Assembly (NCBI GenBank): GCA_051201605.1
Contig: CP179201.1
Location: forward strand, 2,170,001 to 2,234,000
Reading direction: 5' to 3'
Source: CABZJG01 sp902512685
GTDB taxonomy: Bacteria > Pseudomonadota > Alphaproteobacteria > Rhodobacterales > Rhodobacteraceae
Length of the DNA: 64,000 nucleotides
The position numbers were made by a program, and so were the translations under genes. The stretch's first letter is position 1. Each line of letters starts with the position of its first letter. Shown piece by piece: positions 28,517 to 36,956 of the stretch. The notes beneath the pieces are model-generated. The model saw only the letters and a list, made by a program, of their open reading frames with translations. It had not been told where the DNA came from and searched no databases.

Positions 28517-29779
28517 ATGAACCAACTTAATAAATTAAGCCTTTCAGCGGCTTTAGTAACCGGCATGGCGTTGCCAGCCGCAGCTGATATGGAATTGACG
28601 ATGTACTATCCCATCGCTGTTGGCGGTGCGTTAACTCAAGTTGTTGATAGTATTGTCGCAGATTTTGAGGCGGAAAACCCGTCTATTAAAGTCAATGCTG
28701 TGTATTCAGGAAATTATGATGATACACGCGTGCGCGCGTTATCTGCGCTGAACTCGGGTGAGCCAGCGCAATTGGCAGTGATGTTCTCAATCGACGCCTA
28801 TGATCTCATTGAGCAAGATTTAATCTTGCCTTTTGACGATCTGGTAAGCGGTGAATCCGGTGCAAATTGGCTGACAAGTTTTTATCCAGCTTTGATGGCA
28901 AACGGAAACATCGAAGGAAAAACCTGGGGTATTCCATTTCAGCGATCGACCATTGTGGGATACTACAACAAAGACATGTTCCGCGCGGCCGGTCTTGACC
29001 CAGAAGCACCACCTACAACTTGGGATGAGTTGATCTCTGTTGGCAAAGCGCTAACCAATGACGGCACTTATGGCATAATGATCCCCTCAACAGGATATCC
29101 TTATTGGATGTTCCAAGCCCTTGCTATTCAGAATGGCAAAGAGGTTATGTCCAATGATGGTCTAAACACATATTTTGATGATCCAACCGTTATTGAGACA
29201 TTGGAATTTTGGAAGTCGCTGTCGACTGAGCACGGTATCATGCCAGAAGGCACTGTAGAATGGGGTACACTTCGTCAGGCTTTCCTAGAGGGTCAAACAG
29301 CAATGATGTGGCACTCCACCGGCAACCTTACAACAGTCAAGAAAAACGCAAGTTTTGATTTTGGTGTTGCTGAACTGCCTGCAAATGTCCGAAAGGGGTC
29401 ACCTACAGGTGGGGGTAACTTCTATATCTTCAAAGATACAAGCGCCGAAGAACAAGCAGCGGCCTTGAAGTTGATCCAGTTTATGACCTCACCAGAACAA
29501 GCTGCTGCTTGGTCAATCGCGACAGGCTATATGGGTGTATCTCCTGCTGCTTATGAAACCGAAGCTCTGAAGTCTTACACCAAGACGTTCCCACCTGCCC
29601 TAGTTGCTCGCAACCAATTGGAAAATGCTGTAGCAGAGTTTTCAACTTTCGAAACTGCACGTGTACGTGAAGGTTTGAACAATGCCATACAATCAGCTCT
29701 TACCGGTTCAAAAAGCGCTGCAGATGCTTTGGGTGAAGCACAAGCCTCAGCAGATCGTCTCTTAAGAGATTATCGCTGA
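28517..29779 (+). CDS. ugpB: Sugar ABC transporter substrate-binding protein (UgpB type)
   Basis: 420 aa exported binding protein. ATG 28517 has GGAGG 7 nt upstream; the signal peptide is MNQLNKLSLSAALVTGMALP with cleavage near AAAD. UgpB-like features include EGQTAMMWHSTGNL (about 265) and TSPEQAAAWSIATGYMGVSP (about 325), as in glycerol-3-phosphate and related sugar-phosphate/polyol binders. It is followed by a strong hairpin that would make this the most abundant product of the operon. Confidence 0.9.
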   Translation: MNQLNKLSLSAALVTGMALPAAADMELTMYYPIAVGGALTQVVDSIVADFEAENPSIKVNAVYSGNYDDTRVRALSALNSGEPAQLAVMFSIDAYDLIEQDLILPFDDLVSGESGANWLTSFYPALMANGNIEGKTWGIPFQRSTIVGYYNKDMFRAAGLDPEAPPTTWDELISVGKALTNDGTYGIMIPSTGYPYWMFQALAIQNGKEVMSNDGLNTYFDDPTVIETLEFWKSLSTEHGIMPEGTVEWGTLRQAFLEGQTAMMWHSTGNLTTVKKNASFDFGVAELPANVRKGSPTGGGNFYIFKDTSAEEQAAALKLIQFMTSPEQAAAWSIATGYMGVSPAAYETEALKSYTKTFPPALVARNQLENAVAEFSTFETARVREGLNNAIQSALTGSKSAADALGEAQASADRLLRDYR

Positions 29780-29792
29780 TCTAAAAACAAAC

Positions 29793-29822
29793 GAACCGGC
29801 CTTTTAGGGCCGGTTCTTCTTT
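29793..29822 (+). terminator. Intercistronic terminator/attenuator after ugpB
   Basis: A perfect 9-bp stem (GAACCGGCC with GGCCGGTTC) around a 6-nt loop, followed by a T-rich tail. It lies 13 nt after the ugpB stop and before ugpA. Partial read-through would give high binding protein and lower permease, the usual stoichiometry. Confidence 0.8.
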
Positions 29823-29838
29823 TCTGGGTATGAGATAA

Positions 29839-30732
29839 ATGAGCAAATATGTAAATCTTGAAAAGCGTAGGCAGGCCATTTATGGCTGGCTTTTGCTTTC
29901 GCCTGCTGCAGTTTTGCTCACAACTTTTGCATTCTATCCGTCTTTGGCGACATTATGGTCAAGCGTCTTTTCACGCGAAACTCGGCGCAAGCCATCCAAA
30001 TTTATTGGAACCGAAAATTACTCAGACCTTTTTGCCGATCCGACCTTTCTGCTCGTGGTGAAAAATAATCTATTCTATGCGGCTATAACCATACCTGTAT
30101 CGATAGGTATCGCCCTGGCTATGGCTCTTTGGGCAAATTCAAAAATTCCTGCACGCGGATTTGTGCGCACGGCTTATTTCACACCAACTGTCCTTCCGAT
30201 GATTGCAGCGGCCAATCTTTGGCTGTTTTTCTATACCCCTGGACTTGGGGTTCTTGATCAAATTGGGTCATTGTTTGGCCTGCCAAGCGTAAACTGGTTG
30301 GGACAACCAGAAACCGCTCTTTGGGCGATCATAATCGTTACAATATGGAAAGAGGCGGGCTTCTTCATGATATTCTATTTAGCAGCCTTGCAGACTATTC
30401 CGCCCGACCTGAAGGAAGCGGCTGATATCGAGGGAGCCAATAGATGGACCTATACGCGTAGAATTGTTCTGCCTCTGCTGATGCCAACCACCTTGTTTAT
30501 CATGGTCAATGCAATGATTAACTCGGTCAAACTCATTGATCATCTTTTCATTTTGACCAAAGGCGGTCCTTCGGATGCCTCAAAATTAATTCTGTATTAC
30601 ATATGGGAAATGGCCTTTGCGTTTTTTGATGCACCTCATGCAGCAGCACTCACAATACTTGTGCTCTCTGTACTTGCGATTGTGGCTGCTGTTCAATTCC
30701 TATTTCTTGATCGTAGGACGCATTATCAATGA
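29839..30732 (+). CDS. ugpA: Sugar ABC transporter permease (UgpA/MalF type)
   Basis: 297 aa with six membrane segments and the EAA loop (LKEAADIEGANRWTYTRRI near residue 194) that docks on the ATPase. It forms a heterodimeric channel with the next gene product. Overlaps ugpE by 4 nt (ATGA). Confidence 0.9.
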   Translation: MSKYVNLEKRRQAIYGWLLLSPAAVLLTTFAFYPSLATLWSSVFSRETRRKPSKFIGTENYSDLFADPTFLLVVKNNLFYAAITIPVSIGIALAMALWANSKIPARGFVRTAYFTPTVLPMIAAANLWLFFYTPGLGVLDQIGSLFGLPSVNWLGQPETALWAIIIVTIWKEAGFFMIFYLAALQTIPPDLKEAADIEGANRWTYTRRIVLPLLMPTTLFIMVNAMINSVKLIDHLFILTKGGPSDASKLILYYIWEMAFAFFDAPHAAALTILVLSVLAIVAAVQFLFLDRRTHYQ

Positions 30733-31538
30733 ACCGGCTTTACGCAAATATTGAATCCGCCGGTGCGATCATTTTGGCACTGATTTGGGTGTCTCCCCTA
30801 GTGTACGCTTTTTGGGCTGCATTTCACACCACATCAGACGCAGTAAATTTCAATATTTTTTCAGCGTGGACACTGGATAATTTTCGCGTTGCTTGGCAGG
30901 GTGCGCCTTGGCTTAAATATTTCTTTAATACATTTCTTTTGGTAACAGTGGTACTTATCGGCCAATTCATCTTAACCACTTTGGCCGGTTTTGCATTTGC
31001 GAAACTAGAATTTCCCGGCCGGAACTTTGTCTTTATTTTGGTTTTAATGCAGCTCTTTATTTTGCCTGAAGTTCTCATTGTTGAGAATTACGCAATGGTT
31101 TCGCGCCTTGGGCTGTTTGACAGCATTCTTGGGGTGGGAATGCCATATATGGCAAGCGCCTTTGGCATTTTCTTAATGCGTCAGTCCTTTAAGTCTGTTC
31201 CGATCGAGTTACACGAAGCGGCGCGGATCGAAGGGTGCGGGGTTTTGGGCATCTTGTGGCGTGTTTATGTGCCCCTGGCCAGACCGACTTATATTGCCTA
31301 TGCGCTAGTGTCTGTCTCGACCCATTGGAATAATTTCCTATGGCCGCTTATTGTGACAAACTCCCCTGATACGCGTCCACTTACAGTTGGATTGTCTATC
31401 TTTGGCGCACCAGAAAACGGGGTTGATATCAGTATTATTTCCGCAGCCACTATGATGTCCGTTGCCCCTCTGCTTATCGCGTTTTTATTATTTCAAAGGC
31501 AGTTCGTTCAAGCCTTTCTGCGGGCTGGAATTAAATGA
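30729..31538 (+). CDS. ugpE: Sugar ABC transporter permease (UgpE/MalG type)
   Basis: 269 aa with six membrane segments and an EAA loop (LHEAARIEGCGVLGILWRV near residue 161). Last gene of the DeoR-ugpCBAE-type operon. No metabolic enzyme follows; DNA downstream runs into a truncated regulator and IS fragments, so further operon genes may have been lost by IS-mediated deletion. Confidence 0.9.
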   Translation: MNRLYANIESAGAIILALIWVSPLVYAFWAAFHTTSDAVNFNIFSAWTLDNFRVAWQGAPWLKYFFNTFLLVTVVLIGQFILTTLAGFAFAKLEFPGRNFVFILVLMQLFILPEVLIVENYAMVSRLGLFDSILGVGMPYMASAFGIFLMRQSFKSVPIELHEAARIEGCGVLGILWRVYVPLARPTYIAYALVSVSTHWNNFLWPLIVTNSPDTRPLTVGLSIFGAPENGVDISIISAATMMSVAPLLIAFLLFQRQFVQAFLRAGIK

Positions 31539-31662
31539 CAAATACTCTGCAAATTTTCACCTGAAGGTGATCATTTAGAGGTAGTCCACCTGATCAGGCC
31601 AGATCAAGCGCTAAAAATGCACCCACCTGCTTCCGAAACCATATTTAAAACTGATACATGAA

Positions 31663-31837
31663 ATGGGGACTAGACAGGGTGACATAACCACAGCACTTCC
31701 GCCTAACTCCCGATCTCTACCAATAGCTCTGATCCGTGCCCGAGAAGGCGTCATGTTACCTATCAGACAGATGCTGTCTGAGACGGGCATAACTGAACAG
31801 CAATGGCGTGTTTTGCGTGTGCTTGCTGAATATGGTG
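31663..31837 (+). pseudogene. MarR-family regulator (HpaR-like), truncated by IS
   Basis: Only the first ~58 codons survive: SLPIALIRAREGVMLPIRQM then GITEQQWRVLRVLAEYG, the N-terminal dimerisation helix and start of the winged helix of HpaR-type MarR regulators (homoprotocatechuate regulator family). At about 31838 the sequence switches to IS6-family DNA and a stop follows at once. The DNA-binding wing and C-terminal helices are absent, so the product cannot function as a regulator. Confidence 0.75.
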
Positions 31838-31947
31838 TTTCAAGCTAAACCGCGACGCTGCTCTTACAGAGTGGCGCTCTTTTGTAGCCTCATAAAATGC
31901 ACGCTCTCAACGCTTCTGATGCTTGAGCCAATTTGTCTGACACCACC
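31838..31947 (+). mobile_element. IS6-family fragment A: transposase 3' end and right terminal repeat
   Basis: 110 bp. In + orientation it encodes the last residues of an IS6-type transposase (KLNRDAALTEWRSFVAS, stop at 31895), then the right end ending TGTCTGACACCACC. The same end occurs, reversed, at 63609 and in variant form at 60200. It truncates the MarR-like gene on its left and abuts fragment B, in opposite orientation, on its right. Confidence 0.8.
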
Positions 31948-32222
31948 AACCCATCCGCCTTCGTTTTTTGATCTCGCTTGCGAACTGAGAGCCAAACCTG
32001 TGCCACCAGTACCGGACAGATTCATAGCTTACATCCACGCCGCGTTCATGAAGAAGGTCTTCCACATTTCTCAATGAAAGTGGAAATCTCACATAAAGCA
32101 TGACTGCAAGCTGGATGATCTCAGGACTGGTTTTGAAATAGCGGAACGAAATTTGATTAGGCATAGCTGGATTGGTAAGTCCCAGACCCCCATTATTCAA
32201 GGTGCTTTATTCTGACAAGACC
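31948..32222 (-). mobile_element. IS6-family fragment B: transposase 5' end and left terminal repeat
   Basis: 275 bp on the minus strand. It holds the left terminal repeat (GGTCTTGTCAGAATAA, near 32222) and a transposase frame from ATG 32164 covering about 70 residues (FRYFKTSPEIIQLAVMLYVR onward, through the HTH region) before it is cut. The DDE catalytic domain is missing. The head-to-end junction with fragment A is what IS6-type replicative insertion plus adjacent deletion would leave. Confidence 0.8.
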
Positions 32223-32514
32223 CACACGTAGTTTAAGTGGATGGTACCCGTGCAGCAACCTCAATCTTAATGAGAGCATCGATAATGAAAAGGCCTGTTA
32301 GCATACTACAATCCTGAAGTTATCAATAGGCTTTAAGCCAACATTTAGGCTTTGGACTTAAAGGTCCTCGCACTGAACGGCTGGTTAGAGTCCTTTTTGC
32401 AAGAGTTTCTAAGCGCATAATGCGCAAACTCTGACGGCGCGAACCGCAGCGGAAACAGGCATGACTAGAATCCCGAACTCACACAAACGCAATCATAACG
32501 GGCCTGCAATTAGG

Positions 32515-34023
32515 TTAAGACAACATTTCAGCCAATTTCAGCCGTTGTATCTTTCCGGATGGTCCTTTCGGCAATTCATCAAGAAAATGAACCCTGTCTG
32601 GGCTTTTGAATTTACCAAGTTTTTTGATGCAGATTTTACTTAGAACCTTAGCGGTCAGCGCTGACCCGTCCCTGACCCTGACTGCAGCTTCAACACGCTC
32701 GCCGTAGATCTTGCAGGGCCGTGCAAAGGCCGCCGCTTCAATGACATCAGTATGGGAATAAAGTGCCTCATCAATCTCCCTTGGGGCAATGTTTTCACCG
32801 CCCTTGATGATCAATTCCTTCAACCGACCGGTGATAAAGAAATAACCGTCCTCGTCCACATGCCCCAGATCACCAGTGCGCAACCAGCCATCCTGCGCAA
32901 AAGTCTCGGTCGTGGCCTTAGGGTTTTTCAGGTACTCCACCATCACATTCGGCCCGCGGACGGCGATTTCGCCCTGCTGGTTTGGAGGCATCGTGGTTAG
33001 TTCCGGGGATAATATGCAAACCTCGTTGCCGAAGGCCCTTCCGGGCGAGCCGATTTTGCGTGTGCCGGGTGGTAACGGGTTTGACAGAATTTGCGCAGCA
33101 GTTTCGGTAAGCCCCATGGTTTCCACGATTGGCATGCCAAAGCGTGTTTCAAACGCGGTTTGCACATCGGGAGCTAGGGCGGATGAAGCCGAACGGCCAA
33201 ACCGGATCCGGTCGCGCGTTTCTGCCGTTGGATCGGTATCGCCATGTAGCAGGTGCGAAATGATGGTTGGAACGACTGAATACCATGTGATTTTGGCTTC
33301 GCTGCATTGATCCCAGAACTGGCCGGCCGAGAACTTTGGCGCGATCGCCAGTGAACCACTGGAAACCAACGCCCCCATTACGGTCACGCATAGTCCGTTA
33401 ATGTGGTAGATCGGCAAAACACACAATCCGCGATCCTGCTCGGACAAGGCGTGGGCAAGGGCAGTTGTCCAGCCGCCAGCCAGCAAGCTGGCGTGGGTGT
33501 GTACCACGCCCTTTGGGCGACCGGTTGTGCCCGAAGTGTACATAAGCAGCGCCTGATCCTGAGGGATCAGGTCGTGTAGTATTGCACCCTCATGCAGGGG
33601 TACGGTCTTTTGGAGATCAATGATGCTTAGCCGACCCGATTTGACCTTGGCAAATTGCTCCTGCTGCTCAGGGCCAGCAATTGCAAAACGTGCCTCGCAG
33701 TGAGCCAGCGCATAACCGATGGCCTCGTCCCCGGCCACAAGATTAATAATTGTCGCGCGAAAACCACCATAAAGAGCGCCGAACAGACTTGTGATAACAT
33801 CGCGTCCGTTCGGCAACATGATCGCCACGCTTTCACCTTTGGCGATCCCGCTTGCGGTCAGGTGCCCGGCGATCTTGCGGGCCAGATCGCGCAGGTCATG
33901 CCAGTTGAGTGCGTCATGGCCATCGAAAAACAGATATGCCGCTCTGTCGCCCTGCAGTCTGGCACGGTGATCCAACCAATCGCGAACCGTGCCCTCCGGT
34001 GGAGTATCCGCCGAAACCCTCAT
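32515..34023 (-). CDS. sauT: AMP-forming acyl-CoA ligase (candidate sulfoacetate-CoA ligase)
   Basis: 502 aa ANL-superfamily enzyme that activates an acid with ATP and CoA. The phosphate loop is YTSGTTGRPKGVVHTH (about 160). A5/A8 motifs are LTETAA and GWLRTGDLGHVDEDGYFFI, and the C-terminal catalytic Lys lies in PSGKIQRLKL. The start ATG overlaps the stop of the upstream CoA-acylating aldehyde dehydrogenase by 4 nt. A CoA ligase coupled to such a dehydrogenase matches the SauT-SauS route, in which sulfoacetate becomes sulfoacetyl-CoA and then sulfoacetaldehyde. The family call is firm; the substrate is inferred from context. Confidence 0.65.
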   Translation of the reverse strand: MRVSADTPPEGTVRDWLDHRARLQGDRAAYLFFDGHDALNWHDLRDLARKIAGHLTASGIAKGESVAIMLPNGRDVITSLFGALYGGFRATIINLVAGDEAIGYALAHCEARFAIAGPEQQEQFAKVKSGRLSIIDLQKTVPLHEGAILHDLIPQDQALLMYTSGTTGRPKGVVHTHASLLAGGWTTALAHALSEQDRGLCVLPIYHINGLCVTVMGALVSSGSLAIAPKFSAGQFWDQCSEAKITWYSVVPTIISHLLHGDTDPTAETRDRIRFGRSASSALAPDVQTAFETRFGMPIVETMGLTETAAQILSNPLPPGTRKIGSPGRAFGNEVCILSPELTTMPPNQQGEIAVRGPNVMVEYLKNPKATTETFAQDGWLRTGDLGHVDEDGYFFITGRLKELIIKGGENIAPREIDEALYSHTDVIEAAAFARPCKIYGERVEAAVRVRDGSALTAKVLSKICIKKLGKFKSPDRVHFLDELPKGPSGKIQRLKLAEMLS

Positions 34024-35429
34024 TTCCCTGCCTCAGTCCAATACCCGCCGAAAACATCCTTCAACGCCGGTTCCTTAGTTGGGATTTCACGGATGATCTT
34101 GGTGGACTGGATGAAGTGTTTCCAGTGGAGGTTGTCATCAATTGAATTACCCCCCCAACTGCCACAGCCCATGGACAGTGAGAACGACATTCCGTTGCTG
34201 AACGACCCACCGGTGGCGAAGGTATGTGCCTGATTGACAATCACCCGGCAGGTTGGCATCGCGGCGCCCAAGGCGACAGCGCGGGCATCATCAGCTGTGT
34301 GAATCCCGATAGAATGCCCGCCCCCCTGATAGGTTAGAATGCGTTCAGCAATCGCCAGTGCACCCTTGTAGTCTCGTGCCCGATAAAGGGCGGCAACCCG
34401 GCTCAGTTTTTCGCCTGAAAGCGGGTGTTCAGCACCGATGCCATCGGTTTCAACCACCAAAAATTTGGTATCATCTGGCACCTGCCCACGCATCTCCAGC
34501 GCGTCGATCATGGCATCGGCATCTTGTGCAATGACGGAGCGGTTGAGATGCCCGTCAGGCCAGAGCTTGGCTACAATGGCCACCTCGTCCTTGACCAGCG
34601 CACCACCCTCAGCAGCCAGTGCCTCAACGAAATCGTCATAGATCGCATCGACCACGATCATCGAGTTTTCCGATGAACACGAGGTCGCGTTGTCAAAGGT
34701 CTTGGACGCGGTGATTTTCTGTGCTGCCTGGGCAAGATTGGCGGTTTCATCGACGATCACGGTTACATTACCAACGCCCACCGCTACAGCAGGTGTACCG
34801 CAGGTTTGCGCACGCTTTACATTATTTTGGCTTCCGGTACAAATGACCCGATCGCACAGCTCCATCATCGCTTGGGTTTTTGCCTTGGATCCCGGCGCCG
34901 GGATCATCTGAACCAGATCACGCTCCAGCCCCAGTTTGTCAAACTCGACGTAAATGTAGTCCAATAGCATTTCGCAACTGGCTACGCCCTTGGGAGAGGG
35001 GGCGACAACCACCGCGTTGCCGCATTTCAGCGCGTTGATGATGTTGTTGGCAGGCGTTGCCGCCGGGTTGGTTGAGGGCACCACGGCGCCGACAACCCCG
35101 ATGGGGCGAGCGATTTCGGTAATGCCGGTAGCGGGATCGTCAGAAATGATCCCCTGTGTTTTTATGTCTTTGATGTCCCGCAGCAGACCAAGAGTCTTGC
35201 GGTGGTTCTTGGTGATCTTGTCGGGTACATTGCCAAGGCCGGTCGTCTTGACAGCCAGTTCGGCGAGTGCTCGGTTACGCGCCGGTTCCATGATGGCCCA
35301 ACCCGCAGCCAGAGCAGCCTGATCATAGCGTGCCTGCGTGGCCCCGGTTTCAAACCGTCCCTGAGCGGCGCGGGCGTGGGTGATGATAGAGCCAACAATG
35401 GCATAGTCTTCGGAGGCGTCCATAATCAT
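34020..35429 (-). CDS. sauS: CoA-acylating aldehyde dehydrogenase (candidate sulfoacetaldehyde dehydrogenase)
   Basis: 469 aa of the acylating ALDH type (as in AdhE N-terminal domain and SauS). The catalytic Cys is in NATSCSSENS (about residue 255). PSTNPAATPANNIINALKCGNA is the nucleotide-binding stretch and GGGHSIGIH lies near 385. It interconverts an acyl-CoA and an aldehyde with NAD(P)H. First gene of the two-gene unit with the CoA ligase and 64 nt after tctC, so probably in one transcript with the TTT carrier. SauS assignment rests on resemblance recalled from memory plus the gene pairing. Confidence 0.62.
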   Translation of the reverse strand: MIMDASEDYAIVGSIITHARAAQGRFETGATQARYDQAALAAGWAIMEPARNRALAELAVKTTGLGNVPDKITKNHRKTLGLLRDIKDIKTQGIISDDPATGITEIARPIGVVGAVVPSTNPAATPANNIINALKCGNAVVVAPSPKGVASCEMLLDYIYVEFDKLGLERDLVQMIPAPGSKAKTQAMMELCDRVICTGSQNNVKRAQTCGTPAVAVGVGNVTVIVDETANLAQAAQKITASKTFDNATSCSSENSMIVVDAIYDDFVEALAAEGGALVKDEVAIVAKLWPDGHLNRSVIAQDADAMIDALEMRGQVPDDTKFLVVETDGIGAEHPLSGEKLSRVAALYRARDYKGALAIAERILTYQGGGHSIGIHTADDARAVALGAAMPTCRVIVNQAHTFATGGSFSNGMSFSLSMGCGSWGGNSIDDNLHWKHFIQSTKIIREIPTKEPALKDVFGGYWTEAGK

Positions 35430-35493
35430 GTCCTAATGCGATTTTGGTGGGAGGGGTCACGTGATCGCGGCCCCCCCGATGTTTTTTTGAAGC

Positions 35494-36453
35494 TCAAAGC
35501 CCAGCGAGAAGCTTTTTCAGGGTCTCTTCGCGTGCGGCCCACATGGCCAGAACTTCATTGCGAGTCATGATGTGCATAGGCGAACCGCCTGCCTTCATTT
35601 TCTTGGCAACGCGGCTGTTGGCAAACATTGCCGGCACAGTTGCGGCAAGCTGGTCGATGATTTCCTGCGGGGTACCTTTTGGCACCATGATGCCACGGAA
35701 GTTGACCGAGGAGTTGTCAACGTCAAGGCCTTGCTCGGCCATCGTTGGAACGTCTGGCAGGAAGTCGGAACGCTGCAGGTCGGCCACGCCAAGGATCCTG
35801 ACGTTACCAGCTTCGCGTGCCCGAAATGCGTCAGACAGGTTGTTGACTCCGCCCATAACATCACCAGCGATCACAGCTTTCATTGCCGCTGCACCACCAC
35901 CCTTGGTCGGGATATAAGCCATTTTCACACCGGCTGCCTTTTCGATCTGCAGGGCTGCAATGTGGTGGCCAACAAAAAGGCCAGCGCCCGAGAATGTCAG
36001 CTTGCCCGTGTTGGCTTTAGCATAAGCAACGACGTCACCCATGTTCTGGAACGGGCTGTCATTGGCCACGACAAACACAGCAGGGTCTGCACCCCAGTTG
36101 GCGATCGGCTCAAAGCTGTCAGCGGAATAGCTGACACCGCCTTTGATCGACTGGGCAATGAAATGCGGGATGTTATATGCTGCCAGCGTGTAGCCGTCGT
36201 TTTCAGCCTGTGTTGCGAACCAGTTCCAGCCAACACGGCCACCGGCACCCGGCTTATTGATGATCGCGATTGGCATGCCAAGCGCGTCGTCATTGCCTGC
36301 GGTCATCGTCACGATGCGTGCCTGGAAATCAGTTGCTCCACCGGCGCCGTAGCTGACCATCATCAGCACCGGACGCTCCGGATAATCCCCCGCGATTGCA
36401 CCGCCGGTCATCATTGCGAGCGCAATAGCAGCTCCTGTCATTAGTTTTTTCAT
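35494..36453 (-). CDS. tctC: Tripartite tricarboxylate transporter binding protein (TctC family)
   Basis: 319 aa periplasmic protein with a signal peptide (MKKLMTGAAIALAMMTGGAI, cleavage after IAG about 22). The mature start DYPERPVLMMVSYGAGGATD carries the conserved carboxylate-binding G-A-G-G-x-x-D element. It captures a carboxylated or sulfonated solute for TctAB. It is downstream of tctB with a 41-nt gap and upstream of sauS. Confidence 0.9.
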   Translation of the reverse strand: MKKLMTGAAIALAMMTGGAIAGDYPERPVLMMVSYGAGGATDFQARIVTMTAGNDDALGMPIAIINKPGAGGRVGWNWFATQAENDGYTLAAYNIPHFIAQSIKGGVSYSADSFEPIANWGADPAVFVVANDSPFQNMGDVVAYAKANTGKLTFSGAGLFVGHHIAALQIEKAAGVKMAYIPTKGGGAAAMKAVIAGDVMGGVNNLSDAFRAREAGNVRILGVADLQRSDFLPDVPTMAEQGLDVDNSSVNFRGIMVPKGTPQEIIDQLAATVPAMFANSRVAKKMKAGGSPMHIMTRNEVLAMWAAREETLKKLLAGL

Positions 36454-36494
36454 GTGTGTATCCTCCCTGTGGATGAGTGCCGCGTTGTCACGGC

Positions 36495-36956
36495 TTAGAA
36501 AAAGATCTCTCTTGGTGTGTAGACTTTCAGAAGTTTGGCAAAGAGACCGTACATAACGACCATGAACACGGCCGTGATTATGAGACGCTTGACCCAGGTC
36601 CTGATCTCGGTATGCGAGCCCGGATCGTAAAGGGACAAGAGAATAAAAAAGGCCATACTAGTTGAAGTATAAAATCCTAGACCCTTGGCCGCCCAGAACA
36701 CGTAGATAAGGGCGATCAGCAGGCCCGGCAGCATGTTGGTAAAATGCTTTGCGTAGATGCCGGTGCCGACCTTGGACCAGCCCAAAACCGCCTTGGCGAA
36801 GGTCCAGAGTGCCAGTAGCACGAACACGGTGGAAATCATGCGCGGGAACAGGAATGCCTCGGACGGTTGCTGCGTGAAGCTCACCCAGCAAACCCACAGG
36901 CCAATAAGGGCAACCACACCAGAAGAGACCGAGTGCTGTACGCGGTTGAGGTTCAT
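36495..36956 (-). CDS. tctB: Tripartite tricarboxylate transporter small membrane subunit (TctB family)
   Basis: 153 aa with four hydrophobic segments, typical TctB. Its start overlaps the tctA stop by 4 nt, giving translational coupling. It assists the TctA channel in the inner membrane. Confidence 0.87.
   Translation of the reverse strand: MNLNRVQHSVSSGVVALIGLWVCWVSFTQQPSEAFLFPRMISTVFVLLALWTFAKAVLGWSKVGTGIYAKHFTNMLPGLLIALIYVFWAAKGLGFYTSTSMAFFILLSLYDPGSHTEIRTWVKRLIITAVFMVVMYGLFAKLLKVYTPREIFF

Noticed and set aside
35572..36444. A 290-codon open frame antisense to tctC
   Set aside because: It mirrors the codon pattern of a well-supported TctC gene, has no recognisable domain and no ribosome-binding site.
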